A stretch of 58,700 nucleotides of DNA from Bacteroidales bacterium (GTDB lineage: Bacteria; Bacteroidota; Bacteroidia; Bacteroidales; UBA7960). The position numbers and the translations under genes were made by a program. The notes under the pieces are model-generated. The model had not been told where the DNA came from. It made no database searches and was given only the letters and a program-made list of their open reading frames with translations. The stretch is from contig JAHYJP010000002.1 in assembly GCA_019429055.1 (NCBI GenBank), positions 1-58,700 on the forward strand. The letters run 5' to 3'. Of the stretch, positions 29,471 to 38,042 are shown piece by piece. Position 1 is the stretch's first letter. Every line of letters starts with the position of its first letter.

Positions 29471-30211
29471 TTAACCCATATCCACAATTTCTTCATCCAC
29501 GAGCACAGGAATACATTGGTTGATATTGAGCTGCATGCTGTAATCCAATATGTCATCCAGTCCCATTTTCTTTAGCCGGTGCCGGTGAGCGGCTTTTTCA
29601 ATATATGCCCGGGGATTGATACGGGCCTGATGCCAAATGTCGACACTGGCAATTGCCGAGTCGCACATAGTGTGAAAATCACCTTTGCCATTTTTCAGAA
29701 TGTAATTAACAGCTGCTCCGGCAAAAAGCGTGTCTTCAAGAGAAAAGCGGTTTTTCCATCCGGCACAGAAAACAATAACCGGCCTTTTTTGCTGCATAGC
29801 CCAATTACAGATGGCATCGAGATTCAGAAATGCTCCTATCCCCACCAGGTTGTTGCCTTTCTGCACCATTTTCATGGCCTGAGTGCCGTTGGTGGTGTTC
29901 ATTACAACGGTTTTTCCCTGGAGGCGGGGCTCCATAAAATTAAACGGTGAGTTTCCGAATTCAGCACAATCCAGTTTTTTCCCATCCCGTTCTCCTGATA
30001 CGATATAGCCTTTTTCCTTGTAAGCTATGCTTTCCAAAATCTCAGCCACAGGGATAATAGATTTTACCTTATTCTGAAAAGCGGCACATATGGAAGTTGT
30101 CGCCCTGAAAATATCCGTGAGGATTATCACTGCATTCTCCTTCTCAAATAATGGCCAGGATAGGGGAGAGAAACAAACTTCTACGGTGTATTTGCCTTTT
30201 TCGGAATACAT
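29471..30211 (-). CDS. comB: 2-phosphosulfolactate phosphatase family protein
   Basis: ComB-like phosphatase, 246 residues, expected to hydrolyse 2-phosphosulfolactate to sulfolactate. Family features are the N-terminal VCFSPLSWPLF, IILTDIFRATTSICAA, the central GERDGKKLDCAEFGNSPFNF and VVMNTTNGTQAM, and the late FCAGWKNRFSLEDTLFAGA. ComB was defined in coenzyme M synthesis, but Bacteroidota do not make coenzyme M. Here it may serve sulfonate metabolism; this is inference. No comA partner is nearby. Confidence 0.87.
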   Translation of the reverse strand: MYSEKGKYTVEVCFSPLSWPLFEKENAVIILTDIFRATTSICAAFQNKVKSIIPVAEILESIAYKEKGYIVSGERDGKKLDCAEFGNSPFNFMEPRLQGKTVVMNTTNGTQAMKMVQKGNNLVGIGAFLNLDAICNWAMQQKRPVIVFCAGWKNRFSLEDTLFAGAAVNYILKNGKGDFHTMCDSAIASVDIWHQARINPRAYIEKAAHRHRLKKMGLDDILDYSMQLNINQCIPVLVDEEIVDMG

Positions 30212-30224
30212 AGTCGGGTTCAGG

Positions 30225-30330
30225 GTTGATAAGTTTATAAGTTGCTGGAGCGAAGCGGAAGTCCCTGGAGCGTGAGCGATTCGGGAACAGGTTGAAAAGT
30301 TAAAAAGTTGAAGGGTTGAAAAGTTGATTA
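30225..30330. repeat. degenerate low-complexity repeat tract
   Basis: Contains two CTGGAGCG units separated by 19 bp, then several tandem-like GTTGAAAAGTT/GTTAAAAAGTT units. Related AAAGTTGAA units occur near 37950-37996. It looks like non-coding decayed DNA between comB and gcvT. Confidence 0.4.
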
Positions 30331-30400
30331 TTTATGATTATAGCTGGGTTTATTCAACTCTTAACCATAAATTATAAACGATAAACCATCAACAATTAAC

Positions 30401-31492
30401 CTATCCCTGATAAAAAGGTCTTTTCACTACAACTGCCTTTAGTGCCTTGCCACGAATTTCCACAAAAATTTCTGTTCCTGTTTTTGCAAACTCTGATTTT
30501 ACGTAAGCCATGCCTATGGGTTTCTTCAGAGAGGGTGACATGGTTCCGGATGTAACTTCACCCATTACATTCCCTTCAGCATCCTGGATGGGGTAATGTT
30601 GTCGCGCAATGCCTTTATCCAGCAATTCGAAACCTATAAGCTTGCGGCCTACACCCTCTTGCTTTTGTTTTTCAAGGTTTTCGCGGTTAACGAAATTATT
30701 TCCATCAACAAATTTGGTAATCCATCCCAACCCGGCTTCAATAGGCGATGTTGTGTCATTAATATCATTACCGTACAAACAGAATCCCATTTCCAGGCGC
30801 AGGGTATCGCGGGCTGCCAGTCCAATGGGTTTTATGCCGTATTCTTTCCCGGCTTCCATAACTGCATCATAAATTTTTATTCCAGCTTCATTGGGAAAGT
30901 ATATCTCGCATCCACCGGCTCCGGTATATCCTGTTGTCGAAATAAGCACATCTTTCACACCTGCAAAATCAATCACTTTGAAGGTATAGAAAGGCATATC
31001 TTCGATGGGCTCAGAAGTAAGCTTTTGCATAGCTTTCAGAGCCATCGGACCCTGAACTGCCAGCTGGGCAGTATCATCAGAAGCATTTCGCAATTCTGCT
31101 CCGATGGATTTGTTTTGCTCGTTCAGCCAGTTCCAGTCTTTTTCAATATTGGAAGCATTTACAACCAGCAAGTATTTTTCTCTGGAAAAATGATAAACCA
31201 GGAAATCATCCACGATGCCTCCTTTATCATTGGGGAAACATGTATACTGAACTTTTCCTTCAGAAAGAACAGCAATATCATTGGAACTTACCCTTTGTAC
31301 CAGTTCATAAGCTTTGTGTCCTTCCACCCATATTTCACCCATATGCGAAACATCGAATACTCCAAGTGCTTCCCTTACGGTTTGATGTTCAATATTGATA
31401 CCTTCAAATTGCACAGGCATATAAAAGCCGGCAAAGGGTACCATCTTGCCACCCATTGCTTCGTGCTTTTCTTTAAATACAGTGGTTTTCAT
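30401..31492 (-). CDS. gcvT: aminomethyltransferase (glycine cleavage T protein)
   Basis: T protein of the glycine cleavage system: transfers the aminomethyl carbon from lipoyl-H protein to tetrahydrofolate, releasing ammonia. The 363 residues carry the family N-terminus ([12 protein letters not shown]), [11 protein letters not shown], the folate-site region [19 protein letters not shown], and [13 protein letters not shown]. The C-terminal barrel has [19 protein letters not shown]. gcvH and gcvP are not in the window. It lies about 140 bp downstream of proA on the same strand; whether it is cotranscribed is uncertain. Confidence 0.95.
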   Translation of the reverse strand: MKTTVFKEKHEAMGGKMVPFAGFYMPVQFEGINIEHQTVREALGVFDVSHMGEIWVEGHKAYELVQRVSSNDIAVLSEGKVQYTCFPNDKGGIVDDFLVYHFSREKYLLVVNASNIEKDWNWLNEQNKSIGAELRNASDDTAQLAVQGPMALKAMQKLTSEPIEDMPFYTFKVIDFAGVKDVLISTTGYTGAGGCEIYFPNEAGIKIYDAVMEAGKEYGIKPIGLAARDTLRLEMGFCLYGNDINDTTSPIEAGLGWITKFVDGNNFVNRENLEKQKQEGVGRKLIGFELLDKGIARQHYPIQDAEGNVMGEVTSGTMSPSLKKPIGMAYVKSEFAKTGTEIFVEIRGKALKAVVVKRPFYQG

Positions 31493-31629
31493 TCGAGTAA
31501 ATATTTTATGAATTTGAAAAGTAAAAAATCAGGTCCACTTTAAAAGTGCTAATTTTTTAAAGTAGGTAAAATTAATATAAAGAATAAAAAGCAAGAAATT
31601 TTTATTTTACGAGAACCTAATTTTCAAAA

Positions 31630-32874
31630 TTATCTTATCTGTCCGTTCCCATAAATAATGTATTTGGTGGAAGTAAGCTCTTTTAAACCCATGGGGCCGC
31701 GGGCGTGGAGTTTCTGGGTAGATATACCAATTTCAGCCCCGAATCCAAACTCGAAACCATCGGTAAACCTCGTGGATGCGTTTACATAAACTGCTGCAGC
31801 ATCTACCTCTTGCAGGAAACGTTGGGCATTGGAATAGTTTTCCGTAACAATGCACTCGGAGTGGCTTGACCCATATGTATTGATATGATTAATGGCTTCA
31901 TTAAGAGACGATACAACCTTTACGGCCAGAATAAGGTCCAGATACTCGGTTGACCAATCTTCTTCGGTTGCAGAAATCGCAAAAGGTACTAGTTTTTGAA
32001 CTTTATCATCACCCCTGATTTCCACATTAAGGTTTTTAAGCTCATTGCAAAGAGGAGGGAGAATTTTATCTGCGACTGAACTGTGAACCAGCAAAGACTC
32101 CATGGCATTGCACACCCCGGGCCTATGTGTTTTGGCGTTTATAGCAATTTTTTGTGCTTTGTGAAGATCAGCTGATTCATCGATATAGGTATGGCAGTTT
32201 CCCACACCTGTTTCCAATACAGGCACGCTTGAGTTTTCTACTACGGTTTGTATAAGTCCGGCACCACCTCTGGGAATCAATACATCCAGGTACTTGTTCA
32301 GTTTCATCATAACTACGGCACTTTCGCGGGAAGTATCTTCCACAAGTTGGATGGCGTCAACCGTTACTTTAGTATTGTGCAGTGCATCCCGGATAACCTT
32401 AACAATGGCTTTATTGGAGTTTATGGCTTCTTTACCCCCTCTCAGAATAACTGCATTCCCGGTTTTCAGACATAATGCAAAAGCATCTGCTGTAACGTTG
32501 GGGCGTGCCTCATAAATAATCCCTATTACACCCAGTGGAACCCTAACCTGACCTATTTTCAATCCGTTGGGTCTTTTCTTCATATATAAAACTTCTCCCA
32601 CAGGATCATCGAGCCTGGCAACCTGTTCGAGCCCTTCCGCCATGGATTCTATACGGTTTATGGTTAGCCTGAGACGGTCCAGGAGTGCTCCTTTTATATT
32701 ATTAGCACTAGCTGCTTCCAGGTCTTTTTGATTCTCATTCAGAATATAATCTGCCTTTTTGATCAGTAGTTCAGCGGCATGTATTAATGCATTATTTTTT
32801 TGTTCGGTAGAGAGCTGTGACAATTGGCTGGCCGCTTTTTTGGCCATTATTCCTTTTTCAATCAATTCGTTCAT
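31630..32874 (-). CDS. proA: glutamate-5-semialdehyde dehydrogenase (gamma-glutamyl phosphate reductase)
   Basis: Second step of proline synthesis: reduces gamma-glutamyl phosphate with NADPH. 414 residues of the aldehyde dehydrogenase superfamily. The catalytic cysteine is in HRPGVCNAMESLLVH, and IPRGGAGLI and LHARGPMGLKELTSTKY are conserved. proB lies 111 bp upstream on the same strand, forming a proBA unit. Confidence 0.96.
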   Translation of the reverse strand: MNELIEKGIMAKKAASQLSQLSTEQKNNALIHAAELLIKKADYILNENQKDLEAASANNIKGALLDRLRLTINRIESMAEGLEQVARLDDPVGEVLYMKKRPNGLKIGQVRVPLGVIGIIYEARPNVTADAFALCLKTGNAVILRGGKEAINSNKAIVKVIRDALHNTKVTVDAIQLVEDTSRESAVVMMKLNKYLDVLIPRGGAGLIQTVVENSSVPVLETGVGNCHTYIDESADLHKAQKIAINAKTHRPGVCNAMESLLVHSSVADKILPPLCNELKNLNVEIRGDDKVQKLVPFAISATEEDWSTEYLDLILAVKVVSSLNEAINHINTYGSSHSECIVTENYSNAQRFLQEVDAAAVYVNASTRFTDGFEFGFGAEIGISTQKLHARGPMGLKELTSTKYIIYGNGQIR

Positions 32875-32985
32875 AGTTTTTTATCATTTGTAAATAATTT
32901 CTGAATGGCAATTATCTTTTTTTCATCTTCTCCGGACGGTAAAATCTGAAAGGAAATTTTGATAAAAGCATACATTATCAATTGT

Positions 32986-33816
32986 TTATTCAGTTTTTAC
33001 TTCTGTGTGTTTTGTTTTCCAGTAAAACAATGTACCAATAGGTTTTCCCGCCATAATTTCATTTAGTATTTCAGGATTTGTGCCATTTATGATGGATACA
33101 GTAATTCCTTCCTGGCTGCATAATTTTGCTGCCGAAATCTTGGTGAGCATACCTCCCGTACCAAATCCTGAACCGCTGCCGCTGGCCGTTCTTTCTATTT
33201 TCTCAGTTATTTCGGTAATCATAGGAATTATTATTGCGTCCGGATCAATGCGTGGATCAGCAGAAAATAGTCCATCGATGTCCGACATGAGGATCAGCAG
33301 ATCAGCCTTAATAAGGCAAGCCACATGGGCCGATAAGGTATCGTTGTCGCCAATTACAATTTCATCCACTGCTACCGTATCATTTTCATTAATTATGGGA
33401 ATAACGTCCATCATCATCAATGCTTCAAGAGTATTGGAAGCATTGGTTCTGCGATCAGCAACAGTTACAATATCCCTGGTAAGCAATACCTGAGCAACAA
33501 ATTGGTTACGCGATTCGAAAAGTTTCTGGTAGATTTTTATCAGATCAGCCTGTCCCACGGCGGCAAGTGCTTGCTTTTCGGGTAATTCCACCGGCTTCGA
33601 TGTCAAACCGACTTTGCCCGAACCCACAGCAATGGCACCAGAGGATACAAGTATAATCTTTCTTCCGCTTTTTTGTAATTCGGTAAGAATCTTCGCCAGC
33701 TTGTCTATTCGCTGAAAATTCAGCTTTCCATTGGGATAACTCAAGGTAGTTGTTCCGACTTTCACCACAATACGGCGACATTCATTTATTTTTTCAAATG
33801 CAGTTTTCTGTATCAT
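32986..33816 (-). CDS. proB: glutamate 5-kinase
   Basis: First step of proline synthesis: phosphorylates the gamma-carboxylate of glutamate. The amino-acid-kinase fold is complete: VVKVGTTTLS at the N-terminus, ILVSSGAIAVGSGKVGL, VIPIINENDTVAVDE, GDNDTLSAHVACLIKADLLI, MSDIDGLFSADPR and the GFGTGGMLTKISAAKL motif. At 276 residues it lacks the C-terminal PUA domain of E. coli ProB, which is usual in some lineages. It starts 9 bp after the stop of a degenerate paralogue. Confidence 0.95.
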   Translation of the reverse strand: MIQKTAFEKINECRRIVVKVGTTTLSYPNGKLNFQRIDKLAKILTELQKSGRKIILVSSGAIAVGSGKVGLTSKPVELPEKQALAAVGQADLIKIYQKLFESRNQFVAQVLLTRDIVTVADRRTNASNTLEALMMMDVIPIINENDTVAVDEIVIGDNDTLSAHVACLIKADLLILMSDIDGLFSADPRIDPDAIIIPMITEITEKIERTASGSGSGFGTGGMLTKISAAKLCSQEGITVSIINGTNPEILNEIMAGKPIGTLFYWKTKHTEVKTE

Positions 33817-33825
33817 CCTATTCAG

Positions 33826-34566
33826 TCAGGTTAAATTGATTTCTTCAGGAAATCCGCTAATCATGTTAACAGCGCTTTGTTTTTCAATAGGTGCACCGGA
33901 GGTACGCACACTTCTTCCGGTTTTACAATCAAAGTTTATTTCTTTCACAATTCCTTTACCTGATTTGATGAGGTCTGCCAGGTGAAATAAGTTCTCATCA
34001 GAAACGTCAATGATGTCTGGGTTGTTTCTCACAAGTAGTTTAAACCGGTTTTCATGGTAAGATTTGGTAACAATGGCATGGGGCTTTACTAATTGAGCCA
34101 CGATGAGGGTAAGGGGATAATTATCGTTAAGAATAATATCATCAATAGAAACTGAATCGTTTTCATTGATTATTGGAATGATACCTTTATTTAGTAAGGT
34201 ATTGAGAGTCTTTCTGGCATTGTTGTTACGCACAGGATTGCTGACCACATCACGGGTTACAAGTACCTGTGCCACAATCTGGTCAAAGCTATCGAAAAAC
34301 ATCTGGTAGTATTTAATAAGGTCAGCCTGACCGATGGCTGCAATAGCCTGCTTGGTTATGAGTTCTGCAGGTGGTTCGGACAATCCCATCTTTTCAGTAC
34401 CCAGCATGATAGCTCCTGACGATACCATCAATACCTTAAAACCTGCGTTTTGCATACTGGTGCACAACATCACAAGATGCTCCATCTTTTCAAGGCTTAA
34501 TTTACCCCTGGTATCAAACAAAGTATCTATTTCTATTCGGAATATGATTTTATAGGTTTTATGCAT
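33826..34566 (-). CDS. degenerate glutamate-5-kinase paralogue (probable pseudokinase)
   Basis: 246 residues that align end to end with the N-terminal and central parts of the adjacent ProB. Retained regions are VLMVSSGAIMLGTEKMGLS, KQAIAAIGQADLIKYYQMFF, QVLVTRDVV and GIIPIINENDSVSIDD. Catalytic and nucleotide-site residues are lost: KVGTT is FRIEIDT, GDNDTLSA is LNDNYPLTL, the MSDIDGL strand is VTKSYHEN, and GTGGMLTK is absent. The reading frame is intact, spacing to argH (14 bp) and proB (9 bp) is tight, and substrate-site blocks are kept. It looks like a maintained non-catalytic partner or regulator rather than a decaying pseudogene. Confidence 0.8.
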   Translation of the reverse strand: MHKTYKIIFRIEIDTLFDTRGKLSLEKMEHLVMLCTSMQNAGFKVLMVSSGAIMLGTEKMGLSEPPAELITKQAIAAIGQADLIKYYQMFFDSFDQIVAQVLVTRDVVSNPVRNNNARKTLNTLLNKGIIPIINENDSVSIDDIILNDNYPLTLIVAQLVKPHAIVTKSYHENRFKLLVRNNPDIIDVSDENLFHLADLIKSGKGIVKEINFDCKTGRSVRTSGAPIEKQSAVNMISGFPEEINLT

Positions 34567-34580
34567 AGCAAAGTATCTAT

Positions 34581-35918
34581 CTAGTATTCTCCCAAAAGGT
34601 TTTTGATGGCCATTTCTGATTTCATGAAGTTAAACTGGAGCATTATGCAATCCAGTTTTTGCTCAATCATATCATTGCACAGATTTCCAATGCTACCTTC
34701 ATGTTTATGATTGATTTTTTTATCAGGTTTAAACGTTCCGTTTTGAATTTTTTCAGCCACCATCTTATAAGCATTGCGAAATGGAACTCCTTTTAAAACC
34801 TGTTTATTAACTTCTTCTACGCTGAAAATATCATTGTATCTTATGTCTTGCATCAATTCAGGGTTTACATCCATATGTTCCATAAGCAGCGTCATCATAT
34901 TCATACATTCGTTCATCTCGTCGAACGATGAAATATAACTCTGTTTTGTAAGCTGATAGTCGCGATGATAACCTGTAGGCAAATTGGCAGCAATCAGGCT
35001 GATCTCATAGGGCAACGCCACCAGTTTGTTGCAACGTGCCCGAATCAGTTCAAAAGCATCCGGGTTTTTTTTGTGTGGCATAATACTGGAACCTGTGGTA
35101 AACTCATCGGGTAATATGAAGAATTTGTAGTTTTGTCCACTGTAAAGACAAACATCCATCGCAAGCCTGGAGAGTGTATTTGCCAGGGAACTCAGAGCAA
35201 AAGCAACTGTTTTTTCATTTTTAATACGGCTGGTTTGTGAATATACCGAATTGACCTGCATATTGTTAAAACCAAGTAACTGTGTTGTCATGGTCCGGTT
35301 CAATGGAAAGGATGAACCATATCCTGCAGCAGTACCCAGTGGGTTCTGGTCATTAATTCGATAAGCAGCCAGCAACAACTGCATATCATCTGCCAGACTT
35401 TCTGCATAAGAACCAAACCAAAGCCCGAAAGAAGAAGGCATAGCCACCTGCATGTGAGTATATCCGGGCATTAAAAGGTTTTTATGCTCGTTGCTGAGAT
35501 TCATTAGAATTTTGAAAAGCTTCTGGGTTTTCATAACTATAGTTTTCAATGCCTGCCGGGTAAAAAGTTTTAGGTCTACTAAGATCTGGTCGTTGCGCGA
35601 ACGTCCGGTATGAATTTTTTTTCCCACCTCACCCAACTCATTTGTAAGGATAATCTCTATCTGGCTATGTATATCTTCTACCCCTGGTTCAATCTCAAAG
35701 CTTCCTTCCTGTATCTTGTTCATAATTTTACCCAAAGCCTTTTCGAGACTTTTTAATTCATCTCTTGTAATTATACCAATGCTTTCAAGCATCCTGGCAT
35801 GTGCTATGTTTCCTAATATATCATAGGCTGCAAGACGCACATCCAAAATACGGTCGTTGGATGTGGTGAAATCTTCCACCGACTTTTCCGTATGTATCCC
35901 TTTATCCCAAAGTTTCAT
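34581..35918 (-). CDS. argH: argininosuccinate lyase
   Basis: Last step of arginine synthesis: splits argininosuccinate into arginine and fumarate. Fumarase/aspartase superfamily, 445 residues. The signature loop GSSIMPHKKNPDAFELIR, the early VEDIHSQIE and HTGRSRNDQI, and the PGYTHMQVAMPSSFG region are present. It follows argG by 34 bp on the same strand, so argG-argH are cotranscribed. Confidence 0.96.
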   Translation of the reverse strand: MKLWDKGIHTEKSVEDFTTSNDRILDVRLAAYDILGNIAHARMLESIGIITRDELKSLEKALGKIMNKIQEGSFEIEPGVEDIHSQIEIILTNELGEVGKKIHTGRSRNDQILVDLKLFTRQALKTIVMKTQKLFKILMNLSNEHKNLLMPGYTHMQVAMPSSFGLWFGSYAESLADDMQLLLAAYRINDQNPLGTAAGYGSSFPLNRTMTTQLLGFNNMQVNSVYSQTSRIKNEKTVAFALSSLANTLSRLAMDVCLYSGQNYKFFILPDEFTTGSSIMPHKKNPDAFELIRARCNKLVALPYEISLIAANLPTGYHRDYQLTKQSYISSFDEMNECMNMMTLLMEHMDVNPELMQDIRYNDIFSVEEVNKQVLKGVPFRNAYKMVAEKIQNGTFKPDKKINHKHEGSIGNLCNDMIEQKLDCIMLQFNFMKSEMAIKNLLGEY

Positions 35919-35952
35919 AATACTGTGTTTTTATAGTTTTAATTATTAAGTG

Positions 35953-37206
35953 TCAACCCGTTTGTCCATTCTTTTTTCGTATTTCAGTAATGGCATTATG
36001 AGCCATCAGCCTTATGGCATTGATTTTAATGAAACCTTCGCTGTCCTGCTGGTTGAAACCGCCTTCAATATCCATGCTGGAAAGATTCTGATTATAGAGC
36101 GAGCTTGGTGATTCCCTTCCGTCTATCAATACATTTCCTTTGTACAAAGTGAGAAAAACTACGCCGTCTATGAGCTCCTGGCTTTTATTAATGGCTGCCA
36201 TCAGGAATTCCATTTCAGGGCTGAACCAAAATCCATTATAGGCAAGCTCTGCAAAAATGGGCGAGAACATATTTCTTAGTTTCATAACTTCACGGTCCAT
36301 TGCAATTCCTTCGATATCCATGTGGGCAGTCAGAAGTATGGTCCCACCGGGTGTTTCGTAAACTCCCCTGGACTTGATTCCCACATAACGGTTTTCTACC
36401 ATATCCAGAAGTCCGATACCATTTTCCGACCCTAAAAAATTAAGGTACTGGAATAATTCAAGTGGGTTTGTTTTGGTAGTTCCATCATCAAGGTTTTTTA
36501 CTTTTTTGGCAACCCCATTCTTAAAGGTGATGGCAATATGAGTTTCTTTATCCGGAGCTTGCTGAGGCAATTTTATCTTACTGATAATATCAGGTTCGCA
36601 CTTGTAGGCAGGATCTTCCAGGATTCCTGCTTCATGACTGATATGAAGCAGGTTATCATCTTCACTGTATGGTTTTTTCAGGGTTGATTTAACCGGGATA
36701 CCATGTGTGGCAGCATAATTGAGCAGGTCGGTACGACCCTTGAAATCATTAAGAAAGTCCTTGTCTTTCCAGGGAGCAAAAACTTTGATCTGCGGATTCA
36801 AAGCGTAATAAGTTAATTCAAATCTTACCTGGTCGTTTCCCTTTCCGGTTGCTCCATGCGACACGATATTGGCGTTTTCAAGAGCTGCAACCTCTATTTG
36901 TCGTTTTGCAATTACCGGACGTGCAAGGGCAGTACCCAGCAGATATCGGCTCTCGTATACCGCATTGGCCTGTATGGCAGGAAATATATAATCCGTTACA
37001 AATTCTTCCTTAAGGTCTTCAATATAAACTTTAGAAGCGCCTATTTCCAGCGCTTTCTTTTCCACTTCTACATAATCGTCATCCTGTCCCACATCACCAA
37101 CGTAGGCTATTACTTCGTAACCTTTATTGATAAGCCATTTCAGGATAACTGATGTATCAAGTCCGCCACTATAGGCCAGGACGATTTTTTCTTTTTTGTG
37201 AGTCAT
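35953..37206 (-). CDS. argG: argininosuccinate synthase
   Basis: Joins citrulline and aspartate using ATP. The N-type ATP pyrophosphatase P-loop is [34 protein letters not shown] and the citrulline/aspartate-site segments follow, with a C-terminal dimer helix. 417 residues. It heads the argG-argH-proB'-proB-proA run; argR lies 164 bp upstream on the same strand. No clear ARG box was seen in the argR-argG gap, so control may pass through read-through from the argR operator. Confidence 0.96.
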   Translation of the reverse strand: MTHKKEKIVLAYSGGLDTSVILKWLINKGYEVIAYVGDVGQDDDYVEVEKKALEIGASKVYIEDLKEEFVTDYIFPAIQANAVYESRYLLGTALARPVIAKRQIEVAALENANIVSHGATGKGNDQVRFELTYYALNPQIKVFAPWKDKDFLNDFKGRTDLLNYAATHGIPVKSTLKKPYSEDDNLLHISHEAGILEDPAYKCEPDIISKIKLPQQAPDKETHIAITFKNGVAKKVKNLDDGTTKTNPLELFQYLNFLGSENGIGLLDMVENRYVGIKSRGVYETPGGTILLTAHMDIEGIAMDREVMKLRNMFSPIFAELAYNGFWFSPEMEFLMAAINKSQELIDGVVFLTLYKGNVLIDGRESPSSLYNQNLSSMDIEGGFNQQDSEGFIKINAIRLMAHNAITEIRKKNGQTG

Positions 37207-37370
37207 GATAATTTGCTATTAATTGAGTTGGATTACTATAAACTTTATTTCAATTTTAATTTTCAAAACGATTCCGGGCAGGTTTATCCCGTAAACCAAT
37301 TACTTGCTAAGCACAGGTTTTCCTGGTTAACTATAAATTCAGGATAAAACTTGATGGTTACGCAGGATTT

Positions 37371-37838
37371 CTATAAAACAGGCCTTAAGCTGCGGACCAG
37401 GGCCGGTCGCGGGATCCCTTCCCTGCCGATCACCAGGATGGTGTCGTCACCGGCTATGGTACCAATAATCTCATAAGCATTCATTCCATCAATACGGTAA
37501 GCAAGGCTGCTTGCAAAACCCGGGAGGGTTTTTATTACAGCCATTTGATTGGCAGATGTAAATTCAACTGATATAAAACCGGTGGATTGTTCCCGGGTTA
37601 TCTGTTCATTAGCAGTGTTCTGTGTTTTTTTTGAAATCGTCTCAGGCAATACATAAATCATCCCTTTTTCTTCATCGGGAATTTTACCAACTCTCAGATA
37701 TTTCAAATCACGAGACAGGGTTGCCTGGGTAAAATGAAATCCTTTGATTGTAAGTATGGCCTGCAATTCATCCTGGTTGCTGATCTTTTGCTCTTGGATG
37801 ATTTTTCGGATTTCGAGAAGTCGCTCGGCTTTATCCAT
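37371..37838 (-). CDS. argR: arginine repressor
   Basis: Arginine-responsive regulator of arginine metabolism. N-terminal winged helix (RLLEIRKIIQEQKISNQDEL, then TQATLSRDLKYLRV) and a C-terminal hexamerisation/arginine-binding domain with IIGTIAGDDTILVI. I choose ATG 37838 (MDKAERLLEIRKI); the extra 13 residues in the track (MYNFAIILHIYTT) translate the operator, which overlaps that stretch. The resulting 155 residues are normal for ArgR. Confidence 0.94.
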   Translation of the reverse strand: MDKAERLLEIRKIIQEQKISNQDELQAILTIKGFHFTQATLSRDLKYLRVGKIPDEEKGMIYVLPETISKKTQNTANEQITREQSTGFISVEFTSANQMAVIKTLPGFASSLAYRIDGMNAYEIIGTIAGDDTILVIGREGIPRPALVRSLRPVL

Positions 37839-37841
37839 AGT

Positions 37842-37876
37842 TGTATAAATATGCAATATGATTGCAAAATTATACA
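37842..37876. promoter_or_regulatory. double ARG box (ArgR operator)
   Basis: Two similar near-palindromic boxes, TGTATAAATATGCA (37842-37855) and TGCAAAATTATACA (37863-37876), lie immediately upstream of the argR start. Their start-to-start distance is 21 bp, the classical spacing of paired 18-bp ARG boxes plus 3 bp. The second box is close to the reverse complement of the first (12 of 14). This implies ArgR autoregulation. Confidence 0.7.
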
Positions 37877-37895
37877 TAAAATAATAATAAAAAAA

Positions 37896-37931
37896 CTTTT
37901 CTGAAAAAAAACATGACTTTTTTCAGAAAAG
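37896..37931 (-). terminator. AT-rich terminator of sucC
   Basis: Perfect 14-bp inverted repeat CTTTTCTGAAAAAA / TTTTTTCAGAAAAG with an 8-nt loop. On the minus strand a T-rich run follows. It lies downstream of sucC and just upstream of the argR operator. Confidence 0.65.
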
Positions 37932-38042
37932 CTGATTAATTGAGAATGAAAAGTTGAATAGTTTGAAGATTGAAAGATTTAATGGGTGAAAAGTTGAACC
38001 AGATTGTCACGAAACACTTCTCATTACCCGTCACTCATCACC

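Noticed and set aside
30225-30330. CRISPR-like array in the low-complexity tract
   Set aside because: Units are short, irregular and degenerate, without unique spacers of constant length.
30596-31543. 315-residue plus-strand ORF opposite gcvT
   Set aside because: Long but antisense to a well-recognised enzyme; composition is that of a shadow frame.
37207-37370. ARG box upstream of argG
   Set aside because: Only weak fragments (CTATAAATTCA) were found, without a partner at 21 bp; not enough to call.
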